From NCBI GenBank assembly GCA_041392125.1, contig JAWKMR010000006.1, positions 1 through 64,000 on the forward strand: 64,000 bases of DNA. The letters are read 5' to 3'. This document shows, piece after piece, positions 31,745 to 40,448 of this stretch. The notes beneath the pieces are model-generated. The model was not told where the DNA came from. It worked only from the letters and a program-made list of their open reading frames with translations, and made no database searches. Each line of letters begins with the position of its first letter. The stretch's first letter is position 1. This DNA is from Halomarinibacterium sp041392125. Lineage in GTDB: Bacteria; Bacteroidota; Bacteroidia; Flavobacteriales; Flavobacteriaceae. Both the position numbers and the translations under genes were made by a program.

Positions 31745-32902
31745 ATGAAAAAAATACAAATGGTTGACCTTAAAGGCCAATACGAACACATAAAAGAGCA
31801 AGTTAACAAATCTGTGCTCGAAGTAATAGAATCTACCGCATTTATTAATGGTCCTGAAGTACATCAGTTTCAAAAAGAATTAGAAGAATATCTAGATGTA
31901 AAACATGTAATTCCTTGTGCTAACGGAACAGATGCCTTGCAAATTGCGATGATGGGTTTAGGGCTAAAACCCGGAGATGAAGTAATTACAGCTGATTTTA
32001 CCTTTGCGGCTACGGTGGAGGTAATTGCACTTTTAGGGTTAACACCAGTTTTGGTCGATGTAGATCCTGTAACTTTTAATATTGATGTGGATGCTATAAA
32101 AAAAGCAATAACACCCAAGACCAAGGCAATTGTTCCGGTACATTTGTTTGGTCTATCTGCACCCATGGATGAAATCATGGAAATTGCAAAAGCGTACAAT
32201 TTGTATGTAATTGAAGACAATGCACAAGGAATAGGAGCAAATTATACATCAAAAGACGGAAGCAAAAAGAAAACAGGAACCATAGGTCATGTGGCATCTA
32301 CTTCTTTTTTTCCTTCTAAAAATTTAGGCTGTTATGGCGATGGAGGGGCTATTTTTACTAACGATGACGATTTAGCTCATACCCTACGCGGAATTGTAAA
32401 TCACGGAATGTACATACGTTACCATCATGATGTGGTGGGGGTAAATTCAAGGTTAGATTCTATTCAAGCTGCTATTTTAAGAGCAAAACTTCCTCATTTA
32501 GACACTTATAACAAAGCGAGAAAGGATGCTGCAAGAAAATATACTGAAGCTTTTAGAGGCATTGAAAACATTATAACACCCACAGGTTTTTGCCAAGCAG
32601 GGAATACCGTCTGTGATACTTGTAATTGTCATGTATTTCATCAATACACCTTACGAATTTTGAACAGCGATCGAGATGCCTTAGTAGCACATCTTACTGA
32701 AAATGGAATACCTTGCGGGGTGTATTATCCCATTCCTTTGCATGCTCAAAAGGCTTACAAAGACGCAAGATATATAGAAGAAGATTTTAAAGTTACAAAT
32801 CAGTTGGTAAAAGAGGTTATCTCACTTCCTATGCATACCGAATTGGATGATGAACAAATTAACTTCATTACAAAAACGGTAATTAATTTTGTAACAAAAT
32901 AA
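31745..32902 (+). CDS. DegT/DnrJ/EryC1/StrS family sugar aminotransferase
   Basis: 385 aa. PLP enzyme that usually transaminates nucleotide-linked keto-sugars for surface polysaccharides. Visible: substrate and PLP loops (PCANGTDALQIAM near 57-69), Asp/Gln pair EDNAQGIGA near 157-165, and PLP Lys192 in FFPSKNLGCYGDGG. An unusual cysteine group, Cys283, Cys290, Cys293 and Cys295, sits just before the conserved CHVFHQYTL and might bind a metal. Followed after 20 bp by galE, so the two are likely one operon in sugar-nucleotide metabolism. The precise sugar is not determined. Confidence 0.92.
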   Translation: MKKIQMVDLKGQYEHIKEQVNKSVLEVIESTAFINGPEVHQFQKELEEYLDVKHVIPCANGTDALQIAMMGLGLKPGDEVITADFTFAATVEVIALLGLTPVLVDVDPVTFNIDVDAIKKAITPKTKAIVPVHLFGLSAPMDEIMEIAKAYNLYVIEDNAQGIGANYTSKDGSKKKTGTIGHVASTSFFPSKNLGCYGDGGAIFTNDDDLAHTLRGIVNHGMYIRYHHDVVGVNSRLDSIQAAILRAKLPHLDTYNKARKDAARKYTEAFRGIENIITPTGFCQAGNTVCDTCNCHVFHQYTLRILNSDRDALVAHLTENGIPCGVYYPIPLHAQKAYKDARYIEEDFKVTNQLVKEVISLPMHTELDDEQINFITKTVINFVTK

Positions 32903-32922
32903 TTTCTGAAAGCACCATCAAT

Positions 32923-33939
32923 ATGAATAAAATACTCGTTACAGGGGGGTTGGGTTATATAGGTTCTCATACCGTTGTTGCACTTCAACAGGAGGGTTTT
33001 GAAGTAGTTATCATAGATGACCTTTCAAATGCCAATGAGGATGTCCTTTACAGAATTGAAAAAATTACAGGAGTAAAACCTCAATTTGAAAAAATTGATT
33101 TGAGGGTAAAATCATCAATTGAAAAATTCTTTTCAGAAAATATTGTGGACGGAATCATTCATTTTGCAGCAAGCAAGGCAGTGGGTGAAAGTGTTGAAAA
33201 TCCCTTGCTGTATTACGAAAATAATATTCACTCCCTTGTGTATTTATTACAAGCCTGTGAGAAACACGCTATTAGAAACTTTATATTTAGTTCTTCTTGT
33301 ACCGTTTATGGAGAGCCGGATTCATTGCCTATCACCGAAGAGGCACCCGTAAAACAAGCTATTTCTCCGTATGGAAATACCAAACAAATTAATGAGGAAA
33401 TTATAAGCGATACTTGTCATGCAACTAAACTTCAAGCAATTTCACTTCGTTATTTTAATCCTATCGGGGCACATGAATCGGCTGAAATTGGAGAGTTGCC
33501 CATAGGTACACCCCAAAATTTAGTGCCTTTTATTACGCAAACGGCAGCGGGTTTACGAAAAGAACTTTCGGTTTTTGGCGACGATTATTCAACACCGGAT
33601 GGAAGTTGCATACGCGATTATATTCATGTGGTAGATTTAGCAAAAGCGCATGTAATTGCTTTGCAACGTTTGTTAACTAAAAAAAATACTTCAACTTTTG
33701 AAATCTTTAATTTAGGAACCGGTAGAGGAAGTTCGGTACTTGAAATCATTAAAGCATTTGAAAAAGTCTCCGGGAAAGAACTGAGCTATAAAATAGTAAA
33801 TAGAAGACCGGGAGATGTAATTGCGGTGTATGCAGATACCACAAAGGCCAATAGTGTTTTAGGTTGGAAAACCGAAAAAACTATGGAAGAAGCTCTTGCT
33901 TCTGCTTGGCATTGGGAGAAAAAAATAAGGGGTCTTTAA
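32923..33939 (+). CDS. galE: UDP-glucose 4-epimerase
   Basis: 338 aa, standard length. Short-chain dehydrogenase fold with NAD motif GGLGYIG at 8-14, Ser-rich active site SSSCTVYG near 123-130, and catalytic Tyr150 and Lys154 (YGNTK). The substrate-region motifs RYFNPIGAHES and SCIRDYIHVVDLA are as in true GalE proteins. Interconverts UDP-glucose and UDP-galactose. Tail overlaps the convergent AraC-type gene by 4 bp. Confidence 0.96.
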   Translation: MNKILVTGGLGYIGSHTVVALQQEGFEVVIIDDLSNANEDVLYRIEKITGVKPQFEKIDLRVKSSIEKFFSENIVDGIIHFAASKAVGESVENPLLYYENNIHSLVYLLQACEKHAIRNFIFSSSCTVYGEPDSLPITEEAPVKQAISPYGNTKQINEEIISDTCHATKLQAISLRYFNPIGAHESAEIGELPIGTPQNLVPFITQTAAGLRKELSVFGDDYSTPDGSCIRDYIHVVDLAKAHVIALQRLLTKKNTSTFEIFNLGTGRGSSVLEIIKAFEKVSGKELSYKIVNRRPGDVIAVYADTTKANSVLGWKTEKTMEEALASAWHWEKKIRGL

Positions 33940-34547
33940 ACCCCTTCATTCAATTTTTTTAAAAATACAGAAGGATACATAGCGTAGCGCGCTTTAAATT
34001 TTTTTGAAAAACTTTCCGCACTTTTAAAGCCTACATCACTTGCAATAGCCTCGATGGTATATTGCCGCATTTTGAGATTAGTTTGTAAATCTATGTACGC
34101 ATATTCTATTCGCAAATCATTCAAGTAATTTTTAAATGATTTCTTTTTTATTTGATTAATCACTCTAGAAAGATAACTGTGATTAGTACCTAAAGATTTT
34201 GCTAAGCTTGTTAAGTCAAGGTCTTTATCAAGGTATTTTTTATCAGCCTCAAATTGCTTTAATTTTGAAAGAATTTCAGCAACAATATCTTCTGAAATTG
34301 AAATTGTTTCAATATCCATTAAGGTTTTTGTTGGAATAGAATTATCCTGATGAAGCTTTTCTACAATGCCTTTATATTTCAATTGTTGCTTTTGATGAAA
34401 AAAGTAGAGAACTAGGGAAGCTTCACCTAACATGTGAATCCATACTTTCTTAAGAAATGAAAGCGATTGGTTATCCAGAACTGAGGCATTTTGTTGAAAT
34501 ACAAGTGCAGTTCTTTTTTCTGCGGAGGTATCTAATAACTTTTCCAT
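33936..34547 (-). CDS. Short AraC-type protein, probably a remnant of a TPR-membrane-AraC regulator
   Basis: 203 aa. The C-terminal about 110 residues are an AraC helix-turn-helix (LTSLAKSLGTNHSYLSRVI, then FKSAESFSKKFKARYAMYPSVF). Ahead of it lies a segment like the membrane-plus-linker part of large flavobacterial TPR-AraC regulators (VLYFFHQKQQLKYKGIVEKL), but the helix is polluted by charged residues and the 300-400-residue TPR sensor is missing. An in-frame stop is 5 codons before the ATG. It may be a shortened gene or a decayed one that still encodes an intact DNA-binding domain. Confidence 0.7.
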   Translation of the reverse strand: MEKLLDTSAEKRTALVFQQNASVLDNQSLSFLKKVWIHMLGEASLVLYFFHQKQQLKYKGIVEKLHQDNSIPTKTLMDIETISISEDIVAEILSKLKQFEADKKYLDKDLDLTSLAKSLGTNHSYLSRVINQIKKKSFKNYLNDLRIEYAYIDLQTNLKMRQYTIEAIASDVGFKSAESFSKKFKARYAMYPSVFLKKLNEGV

Positions 34548-34711
34548 AAGGCTTAAATTTTACACTAACTTAAAATGAAAGCCATTTTTTTTGGGCAATG
34601 CCGATAAAAGTTTACCGATACTGCGGAGGGTTCTTCCGATATATTTTTTGAAAAAAGCTATTTTAATTGAAAGATTGGCAGGTATGCGTAGCTATAATTG
34701 TTGCAATAAAA

Positions 34712-35605
34712 TTATAAGCCTACATAAAAAGTAGCTTTTTCAGTAGTCATGGCAGCGTCAACTTTTTTAACCAATCCTTGTAAAACATTCCCGGGACCTA
34801 CTTCAATAAAGGTGGAGGCACCATCTTTAATCATGTTTTGTACACTTTGAGTCCATTTTACAGGAGCCGTTAGTTGTTTAATTAAATTTTTCTTGATTTG
34901 AGCGGGGTCTGTAACCGCAGTAGTTGTTACATTCTGGTAAATGGGACACGCAGGTGCTGTAAATTGTGTATTTTCTATAGCACTTGCCAATTCCTCCCGA
35001 GCGGGTTCCATTAATGGGCTATGAAAAGCACCACCTACGGGAAGTAGGAGGGCACGTTTAGCTCCCGCTTCTTTTAATGCTTCGCAGGCTAAATTAACAG
35101 CCTCAATTTCTCCCGAAATAACCAATTGTCCAGGACAGTTATAATTAGCAGCAACTACAATTCCTTGAATGCCTGCACAAATTTTCTCTACTACAGCATC
35201 ATCCAACCCTAATACTGCCGCCATGGTAGAAGGATTCATTTCGCAGGCTTTTTGCATGGCTAAGGCTCGTTTATATACCAGTTCCAGTCCGTCACTAAAA
35301 GCAATGGTTCTGTTAGCTACTAGAGCAGAAAGTTCTCCTAAGGAGTGCCCGGCGACCATATCGGGCTGAAAAGTTGCCCCCATGACTTCTGCTAAAATAG
35401 TAGAATGTAAAAAAACAGCTGGTTGTGTCACTTTGGTTTCTTTTAACTCTTCAGCTGTTCCTTCAAACATAATTTTAGTGATATCGAATCCTAACACCTC
35501 ATTTGCATGCGCAAATAAATCTTGTGCTTTTTCAGAAGCTTCAAATAAATCCTTGCCCATTCCCGTAAATTGGGCTCCTTGTCCGGGGAAAATGTATGCT
35601 TTCAT
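34712..35605 (-). CDS. fabD: Malonyl CoA-acyl carrier protein transacylase
   Basis: 297 aa. Moves malonyl groups from CoA to ACP for fatty acid synthesis in the cytoplasm. Starts MKAYIFPGQGAQFTGMG; nucleophile Ser88 in GHSLGE; catalytic His195 in GGAFHSPLM; the acid-binding Arg is expected near the VYKRALAM segment (about 110-117). Complete. It is the last gene of the minus-strand 2TM-folA-fabD group, 30 bp after folA. Confidence 0.96.
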   Translation of the reverse strand: MKAYIFPGQGAQFTGMGKDLFEASEKAQDLFAHANEVLGFDITKIMFEGTAEELKETKVTQPAVFLHSTILAEVMGATFQPDMVAGHSLGELSALVANRTIAFSDGLELVYKRALAMQKACEMNPSTMAAVLGLDDAVVEKICAGIQGIVVAANYNCPGQLVISGEIEAVNLACEALKEAGAKRALLLPVGGAFHSPLMEPAREELASAIENTQFTAPACPIYQNVTTTAVTDPAQIKKNLIKQLTAPVKWTQSVQNMIKDGASTFIEVGPGNVLQGLVKKVDAAMTTEKATFYVGL

Positions 35606-35635
35606 GCTGCGGGTTTTATCTGGTTAAAAATACTA

Positions 35636-36118
35636 TTATTTTTTTTGCCATGTTTCGTAAGTAAATGCATATTGATGTTTTTCGTCTTTTTCGTGAAACT
35701 CAGAATGCATAAGTTTCCATTGGGTGGTATCGAATTCCGGAAAAAAAGTATCTGCTTCAAAAGTTCCATGAACTCTTGTTAATTCTATTTTATGAGCAAA
35801 AGGTAAGCTTAAAGCATAAATCTCTCCGCCTCCAATAATAAAAGGTTGCGGGTCATTTTCAGAAATTTTTAAGGCTTCTTCAAGAGTGGAAACAACCAAG
35901 ACCCCTTCTTTTTTATATTGTTTATTTCGAGTAATAACAATGTGTATTCTGTTGGGTAATGGTTTAGGAAACGATTCAAAAGTTTTGCGCCCCATAATAA
36001 TGTGATGACCCGTAGTGAGTGTTTTAAATCGTTTAAAATCATCGGGTAAATGCCAAACTAGATCATTTTCCCTCCCTAATTCATTGTTTTCTCCTGCTGC
36101 AGCAATAAGCGTAATCAT
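35636..36118 (-). CDS. folA: Dihydrofolate reductase
   Basis: 160 aa, chromosomal DHFR length. Reduces dihydrofolate with NADPH. Motifs: LIAAAGENNELGRENDLVWHLPDDFKRFK-type N-terminus (WHLPDDFKRFK with catalytic Asp near residue 27), HHIIMGRKTFESFPKPLPNR near 39-58 and FIIGGGEIYALSLP near 94-107. Its ATG overlaps the end of the 2TM gene by 4 bp. Together with thyA about 4.3 kb away and folK further left it completes the folate/thymidylate group in the window. Confidence 0.95.
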   Translation of the reverse strand: MITLIAAAGENNELGRENDLVWHLPDDFKRFKTLTTGHHIIMGRKTFESFPKPLPNRIHIVITRNKQYKKEGVLVVSTLEEALKISENDPQPFIIGGGEIYALSLPFAHKIELTRVHGTFEADTFFPEFDTTQWKLMHSEFHEKDEKHQYAFTYETWQKK

Positions 36119-36531
36119 AGACTGGTGTTCTCCTGAGGAGGGTCGTTTTTTTTTATTTGAGAGGTTGTGATTTCCTTTTCAACTTCAAGATAAAGAGCAT
36201 CTATTTTGGCTTGTTGTTTGGCTTTTAGTTTTTCAATTTGGCGATCTTCCCATGCTGCGTCCATAAAGGTATTCAGAATAAACACATTAAACACGTGAAT
36301 TAAAAAAAGTAACGCCCAAATTAAGATGGCCCAAGCAAACCAGTTTTTTATGATGAATTCTTTACCAATACCCAAAATAGGATTGACAATAATTAGAAGT
36401 ACGGAACCGGCCAGAAAAACAATAAAGTGCTGCATGAGCCGCTTTTTTTGCTTCACGCGTTTACGGGCATATTCGTATTGTTCGCGCTGTTCCGCATCTA
36501 TTCGCTCTGTGTTTTTGCTTTTTGAAAACAT
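36115..36531 (-). CDS. 2TM-domain protein
   Basis: 138 aa. Charged N-terminus with YARKRVKQKKRLMQHFIVFLAG, then two membrane helices (about 33-52 and 66-90) as in the 2TM domain of Bacteroidota, where such units are often attached to LytTR regulators. A charged cytoplasmic helix (about 95-138) ends the protein. Role unknown. Overlaps folA by 4 bp and probably heads the folA-fabD operon. Confidence 0.8.
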   Translation of the reverse strand: MFSKSKNTERIDAEQREQYEYARKRVKQKKRLMQHFIVFLAGSVLLIIVNPILGIGKEFIIKNWFAWAILIWALLFLIHVFNVFILNTFMDAAWEDRQIEKLKAKQQAKIDALYLEVEKEITTSQIKKNDPPQENTSL

Positions 36532-36579
36532 AAGAGTACTTTTACTCGCAAGCGAGAGTTAAAAAATAGTAAGTAGCTA

Positions 36580-36587
36580 TACTTTTG
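36580..36587 (+). promoter_or_regulatory. Candidate -7 element of the class V aminotransferase gene
   Basis: TACTTTTG, exact TAnnTTTG match, 38 bp before the ATG; weak -33. A short CTCGC/GCGAG inverted repeat lies just upstream (36545-36556). Confidence 0.5.
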
Positions 36588-36625
36588 TAAAAATACCCAA
36601 TTTTTAACCATTTATAAAGTCTTGT

Positions 36626-37702
36626 ATGGAAGAATTAAGAAAACACTTTCCCGCACTAAAATCCTGCACCTATTTGAATACGGCATCTAATGGAGTTATT
36701 CCTAAACCAGTGGTGGAGTGGCGAAGACAGCACGACTTAGATTTAATGAACCATGCTAGTGTTTTTAGAGATAAACATAAAGAACATATTGAGCAAATTC
36801 GAGGAAAAGTTGCCAGCTTTTTTAGTGCATCTCCAAATGAAACGGCACTTATCCCAAATCTTTCTTTTGGACTCAACACTCTTTTGGAAGGCATTCCTAA
36901 AGGGCAAAAAATTCTTTTGCTGAAAAACGACTACCCCTCTATTAATTGGCCTGTAGGAATTCGCGATTTTGATGTTTGCTATGCCGAAATTGATGAACAT
37001 TTAGAAAAAAATATTGAAGCAGCCGTGGCAAAGCATAAGCCCGATATCTTTATGTTTAGTATAGTGCAATGGCTTACCGGGATAAAGATTGATTTTCAAT
37101 TTTTGAAAGAATTGAAATCTGAAAACCCGGATTTACTTTTAATTGCCGATGGAACTCAGTATCTAGGAACGGAATATTTTAATTTTTCTGAAAGCCCCAT
37201 CGATGTGTTAGGGGCAAGTGCTTATAAATGGCTAACAGCAGGATATGGCAATGGATTTATATTTATGAAAGAAACGGCGAAACAAAAAATACACCCCCGA
37301 ACATTAGGCTTTAATTCTGCCTTACGATTTGAAAGCAAACCTGAAGAAACCTTATTTATTCGTCATTTTGAACCAGGACATCAGGACACCTTAAATTACG
37401 GAAGTTTGGAACAGGCCATGAATTTTGTTGAAGCACTGGGAAGAGGTGGTTTGTATCAACACCTGTCAGACCTTTCAAAAACGGCAAAGCAAGAATTTAC
37501 TGAAATGGAATTACTCCTTCCAAGTACCTACAATAGAAAAGAACATTCTAGTATTTTCAATATCATTGGAGATAAAAATTTATTTAAAAAACTGCAAAAT
37601 GAAAATATCATTTGCTCTCCAAGAGGAGGTGGAATACGCGTTAGCTTTCATTATTACAATACCTTAGAAGAATTAAAATTCCTTCTGGAAATACTCGGCT
37701 AA
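36626..37702 (+). CDS. Class V-fold PLP-dependent aminotransferase or cysteine-desulfurase-like enzyme
   Basis: 358 aa. Class V fold with YLNTASNGVIP near 16-26, DGTQYLGT near 175-182 and PLP Lys201 in GASAYKWLTAGYGNGF. No obvious catalytic cysteine loop of desulfurases is seen near the C-terminus, so an aminotransferase or lyase role is more likely; the substrate is unknown. A single-gene unit between folA-fabD and the fibre-like gene. Confidence 0.85.
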   Translation: MEELRKHFPALKSCTYLNTASNGVIPKPVVEWRRQHDLDLMNHASVFRDKHKEHIEQIRGKVASFFSASPNETALIPNLSFGLNTLLEGIPKGQKILLLKNDYPSINWPVGIRDFDVCYAEIDEHLEKNIEAAVAKHKPDIFMFSIVQWLTGIKIDFQFLKELKSENPDLLLIADGTQYLGTEYFNFSESPIDVLGASAYKWLTAGYGNGFIFMKETAKQKIHPRTLGFNSALRFESKPEETLFIRHFEPGHQDTLNYGSLEQAMNFVEALGRGGLYQHLSDLSKTAKQEFTEMELLLPSTYNRKEHSSIFNIIGDKNLFKKLQNENIICSPRGGGIRVSFHYYNTLEELKFLLEILG

Positions 37703-37789
37703 TCTTAGCCAAAACTACTGTTAGTAGGTCTACGTATTGAATTTTAAAAAAATGGGGTATAGTTTTATGGGGTCTTAAAATGATTCAAA

Positions 37790-39880
37790 ATGAAAAACGT
37801 TATCCTTTATTTCTGGCTTATTCCCGCGGCCATATTTACAACAGTAAATGCTCAGGTTGGTATTAACACTATCACCCCAGAAGCTTCTTCCATTTTAGAT
37901 GTTACCTCCACCAATAAAGGCGTCCTAATACCACGTATGACTGAAGCACAAAGGATAGCAATTAGCTCTCCTGCAACGGGCTTATTGGTTTATCAAATAG
38001 ATAATACCGATGGATTTTGGTATTATGATGGAAGCAGTTGGGTAAGCCTAAGCTCAAGTAATGCAGAATTCCAGAGTGTTGGAGGAGTGGTGCAGAATAC
38101 TACTAGTACCGCTACAGATGATTTTGTGTTTGGAAGTACTAGTTTGGAAGATTTGGCAGGTACTAGTGATGATTATAAAGTGTTGTTTGACAAAAGTAAA
38201 GGAGCATTTAGAGCAGGGTATGAAATGTCAACAAATTGGGATGATGCTAATAGAGGGAATTTTTCCATTGGGTTAGGAAATGGTGTAAGGGCTTCAGGAA
38301 CAGCTAGTTTTGCGTCAGGAATTAATAGTATTGCAAGCGGAAATTCTGCTACAGCTATGGGTAGCTCTAGTTATGCTCTTGCAGACTATGCAACGGCTAT
38401 AGGGAATCAATCCTTTGCTTCTGGGAGTTATTCGGTAGCCATAGGAAATCAACCGCAAGCGTATGGTCTTGGCGCCATAAGTTTGGGATATAATGGGGTT
38501 TCTAACGGGTATTATTCTTTTGCAGCGGGATTTCAACCCTATGCTTATGGTGATTATTCTACAGGAATAGGTTATAATACAGAGGCTAGATCCTACGGTG
38601 AAATTGCACTCGGGTATTTTAATAGTACATACACTCCCGTAAGCACAACTTCCGCAAATAGTGCCGATAGGTTGCTTTCCATTGGTAATGGAACATCATC
38701 TGCCAGAAGCAATGCGTTAACATTATTAAAAAGCGGGAGGTTAGGGCTTGGGGTGGATATCCCAGCCCAAAAGCTGGATATTGTAGGTGCTTCTGGAAAC
38801 GGAATGTTGATTCGCTCGGCTACCACAGCAGCAAATGTATCCGGACAATTATGGGCGGGTACTACAGGGTTTGTTATCGATTCCCGTTTAGGAAATTTAA
38901 CAGGAGACCGGAACCTGCATTTGCGAACTGGAGGAGTAGATCGATTATTTATTGAAAATACAAGCGGTGAAGTTGGAATTGGTACTACAGTTCCTTTAGC
39001 CAAATTAGATATTGTAGGCTCCGCTGGTAACGGAACACTCATTCGCTCGGCTACCACGGCAGCAAATGTATCAGGACATTTATGGGCAGGAAGTACAGGA
39101 TTTGTTATCGATTCACGTTTAGGGGACCTTACGGGAGATCGTAATTTACATTTACAAACTGGAGGTGTGGATCGATTGTTTATAGAAAATACCACGGGTC
39201 AAATAGGAATTGGTACTACGGCTCCCGTGTCCAAACTGGATATTGTAGCTACTGCTGGACAAGGGATGACCATTAGGTCTGCGACTACCGCAACCAATGT
39301 TGCAGGGTTTTTATGGTCTGGAAATAGTGGATTTGTTATTGATTCCCGAAGAGGAGATCTTACCGGAGAACGTGACATTTATTTTCAAACGGGAGGGAAT
39401 ACTCGGGTTTTTATAGAACGAACCACGGGAGAGGTAGGTATTGGAACCACAACACCTAACTATTTATTGGAAGTAAATGGCACTGCAGGAAAACCAGGAG
39501 GAGGTTTCTGGACAGCTACCAGCGATATAAGACTCAAAAAAAATGTTCAAGATTTTAAAATGGGATTAGATGAACTACTTCAAATAAACCCAGTAACCTA
39601 TCAATACAATGATCTTTCTGGATTTGATACCCAAAAAACCTATACTGGAGTTATTGCTCAAGAACTTCAAAAAATTATTCCACAAATGATTGGTTTTTTT
39701 GAAAAAGAGGGAAGCCAGTATTTGAATGTGGATGGCTCGGCTTTTACATACATACTTATTAATAGCGTAAAAGAACTTGCTCAGAAAAAAGATGATTTGG
39801 GAATGGAAATTACTGCATTAAAAGACAAATTAAATACCCTCGAAAAACGCCTTTTGCTCTTAGAGTCAAAAAAAGAATAA
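37790..39880 (+). CDS. Repeat-rich fibre-like protein with YadA-type head repeats and S74 chaperone domain
   Basis: 696 aa. Signal peptide (1-22, ends NAQ); a GINTxxPEASSILDV start typical of Bacteroidota fibre proteins; about residues 165-285 a left-handed roll of YadA-like 14-residue units (FASGINSIASGNSATAMG); three near-identical 77-residue repeats (about 328-558); then the S74 intramolecular chaperone domain (about 575-665), with the expected Ser and Lys in SDIRLKKN; and a short C-terminal coiled coil. S74 domains trimerise fibres and then cut themselves off. Surface adhesin is likely; no T9SS tail is visible. Confidence 0.85.
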   Translation: MKNVILYFWLIPAAIFTTVNAQVGINTITPEASSILDVTSTNKGVLIPRMTEAQRIAISSPATGLLVYQIDNTDGFWYYDGSSWVSLSSSNAEFQSVGGVVQNTTSTATDDFVFGSTSLEDLAGTSDDYKVLFDKSKGAFRAGYEMSTNWDDANRGNFSIGLGNGVRASGTASFASGINSIASGNSATAMGSSSYALADYATAIGNQSFASGSYSVAIGNQPQAYGLGAISLGYNGVSNGYYSFAAGFQPYAYGDYSTGIGYNTEARSYGEIALGYFNSTYTPVSTTSANSADRLLSIGNGTSSARSNALTLLKSGRLGLGVDIPAQKLDIVGASGNGMLIRSATTAANVSGQLWAGTTGFVIDSRLGNLTGDRNLHLRTGGVDRLFIENTSGEVGIGTTVPLAKLDIVGSAGNGTLIRSATTAANVSGHLWAGSTGFVIDSRLGDLTGDRNLHLQTGGVDRLFIENTTGQIGIGTTAPVSKLDIVATAGQGMTIRSATTATNVAGFLWSGNSGFVIDSRRGDLTGERDIYFQTGGNTRVFIERTTGEVGIGTTTPNYLLEVNGTAGKPGGGFWTATSDIRLKKNVQDFKMGLDELLQINPVTYQYNDLSGFDTQKTYTGVIAQELQKIIPQMIGFFEKEGSQYLNVDGSAFTYILINSVKELAQKKDDLGMEITALKDKLNTLEKRLLLLESKKE
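38771..39463 (+). repeat. Three tandem 231-bp repeats inside the fibre gene
   Basis: Units begin at about 38771, 39002 and 39233 (at LDIV codons), each 77 codons and in frame. The first two are closest; the third has diverged (for example RRGDLTGERDIYFQTGG against RLGDLTGDRNLHLQTGG). Confidence 0.85.
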
Positions 39881-39951
39881 TGAGACTAAAAAATAGATCA
39901 TTACAATCCTGTAGCAAGACTTAACCTACAAATTGTTTAGCGAATGGATTG

Positions 39952-39990
39952 CACAAAAAAGGCCCCTATAGATTTATAGGAGCCTTCTTG
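39952..39990 (-). terminator. Intrinsic terminator of the TonB-like gene
   Basis: Imperfect stem AAGGCCCCTATA with TATAGGAGCCTT; on the minus strand it is followed by a T-run. It may also weakly stop the fibre gene from the other side. Confidence 0.7.
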
Positions 39991-40008
39991 AATTTGTATA
40001 CTAGTATT

Positions 40009-40437
40009 TTACTTTCCCGTCTTAAAATTAAAAGGGACTGTATATTTAATGGCTTTTGGTTTACCGGCAAGCATTCCGGGTTTTGCCATTTTAGGAATTA
40101 GCATAATGTTTCTTTTAGCTTCTTCCTGTAATAAGGGGGTTCCACCTGTAACATTTTTAATGTCAACAGTTCCGGATTCGGTAATCATGAACTCAACAAT
40201 TACTTTGCCTTGTTCGTTATTTTTCCATGCTTCGGCTGGATACATCCAATTTTGGCCAATATGCTTTGTTAGCATTTGTCTGAAACAAGCATCGGTCGTT
40301 CCGGGACTAGATTCACATCCCGGCCAGGTAGGAGCAACCTCTTTCATGGTCACTTTGTTTTTATCTACACCACCCCATTCTTGTGAGAAGCCAACGGCCG
40401 AAAATGACATAAAAAGGATAAAGAATAAATTTTTCAT
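40009..40437 (-). CDS. Secreted TonB C-terminal domain protein
   Basis: 142 aa. Signal peptide (1-18, ends GFSQ), then a TonB-type C-terminal domain (about 60-140: MYPAEAWKNNEQGKVIVEFMI, GTVDIKNVTGG, KAIKYTVPFNFK). There is no membrane anchor or proline-rich linker, so it cannot be a classic energy transducer. Two cysteines (Cys41 in PGCESS and Cys51 in DACFRQ) suggest a disulfide. Such short proteins are frequent in flavobacteria with unknown role. It follows thyA by 11 bp. Confidence 0.8.
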   Translation of the reverse strand: MKNLFFILFMSFSAVGFSQEWGGVDKNKVTMKEVAPTWPGCESSPGTTDACFRQMLTKHIGQNWMYPAEAWKNNEQGKVIVEFMITESGTVDIKNVTGGTPLLQEEAKRNIMLIPKMAKPGMLAGKPKAIKYTVPFNFKTGK

Positions 40438-40448
40438 AAAGTAGGTTT

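Noticed and set aside
38593..39195. 200-aa minus-strand frame inside the fibre gene
   Set aside because: It arises from the repeated coding sequence on the other strand; no start context or domain.
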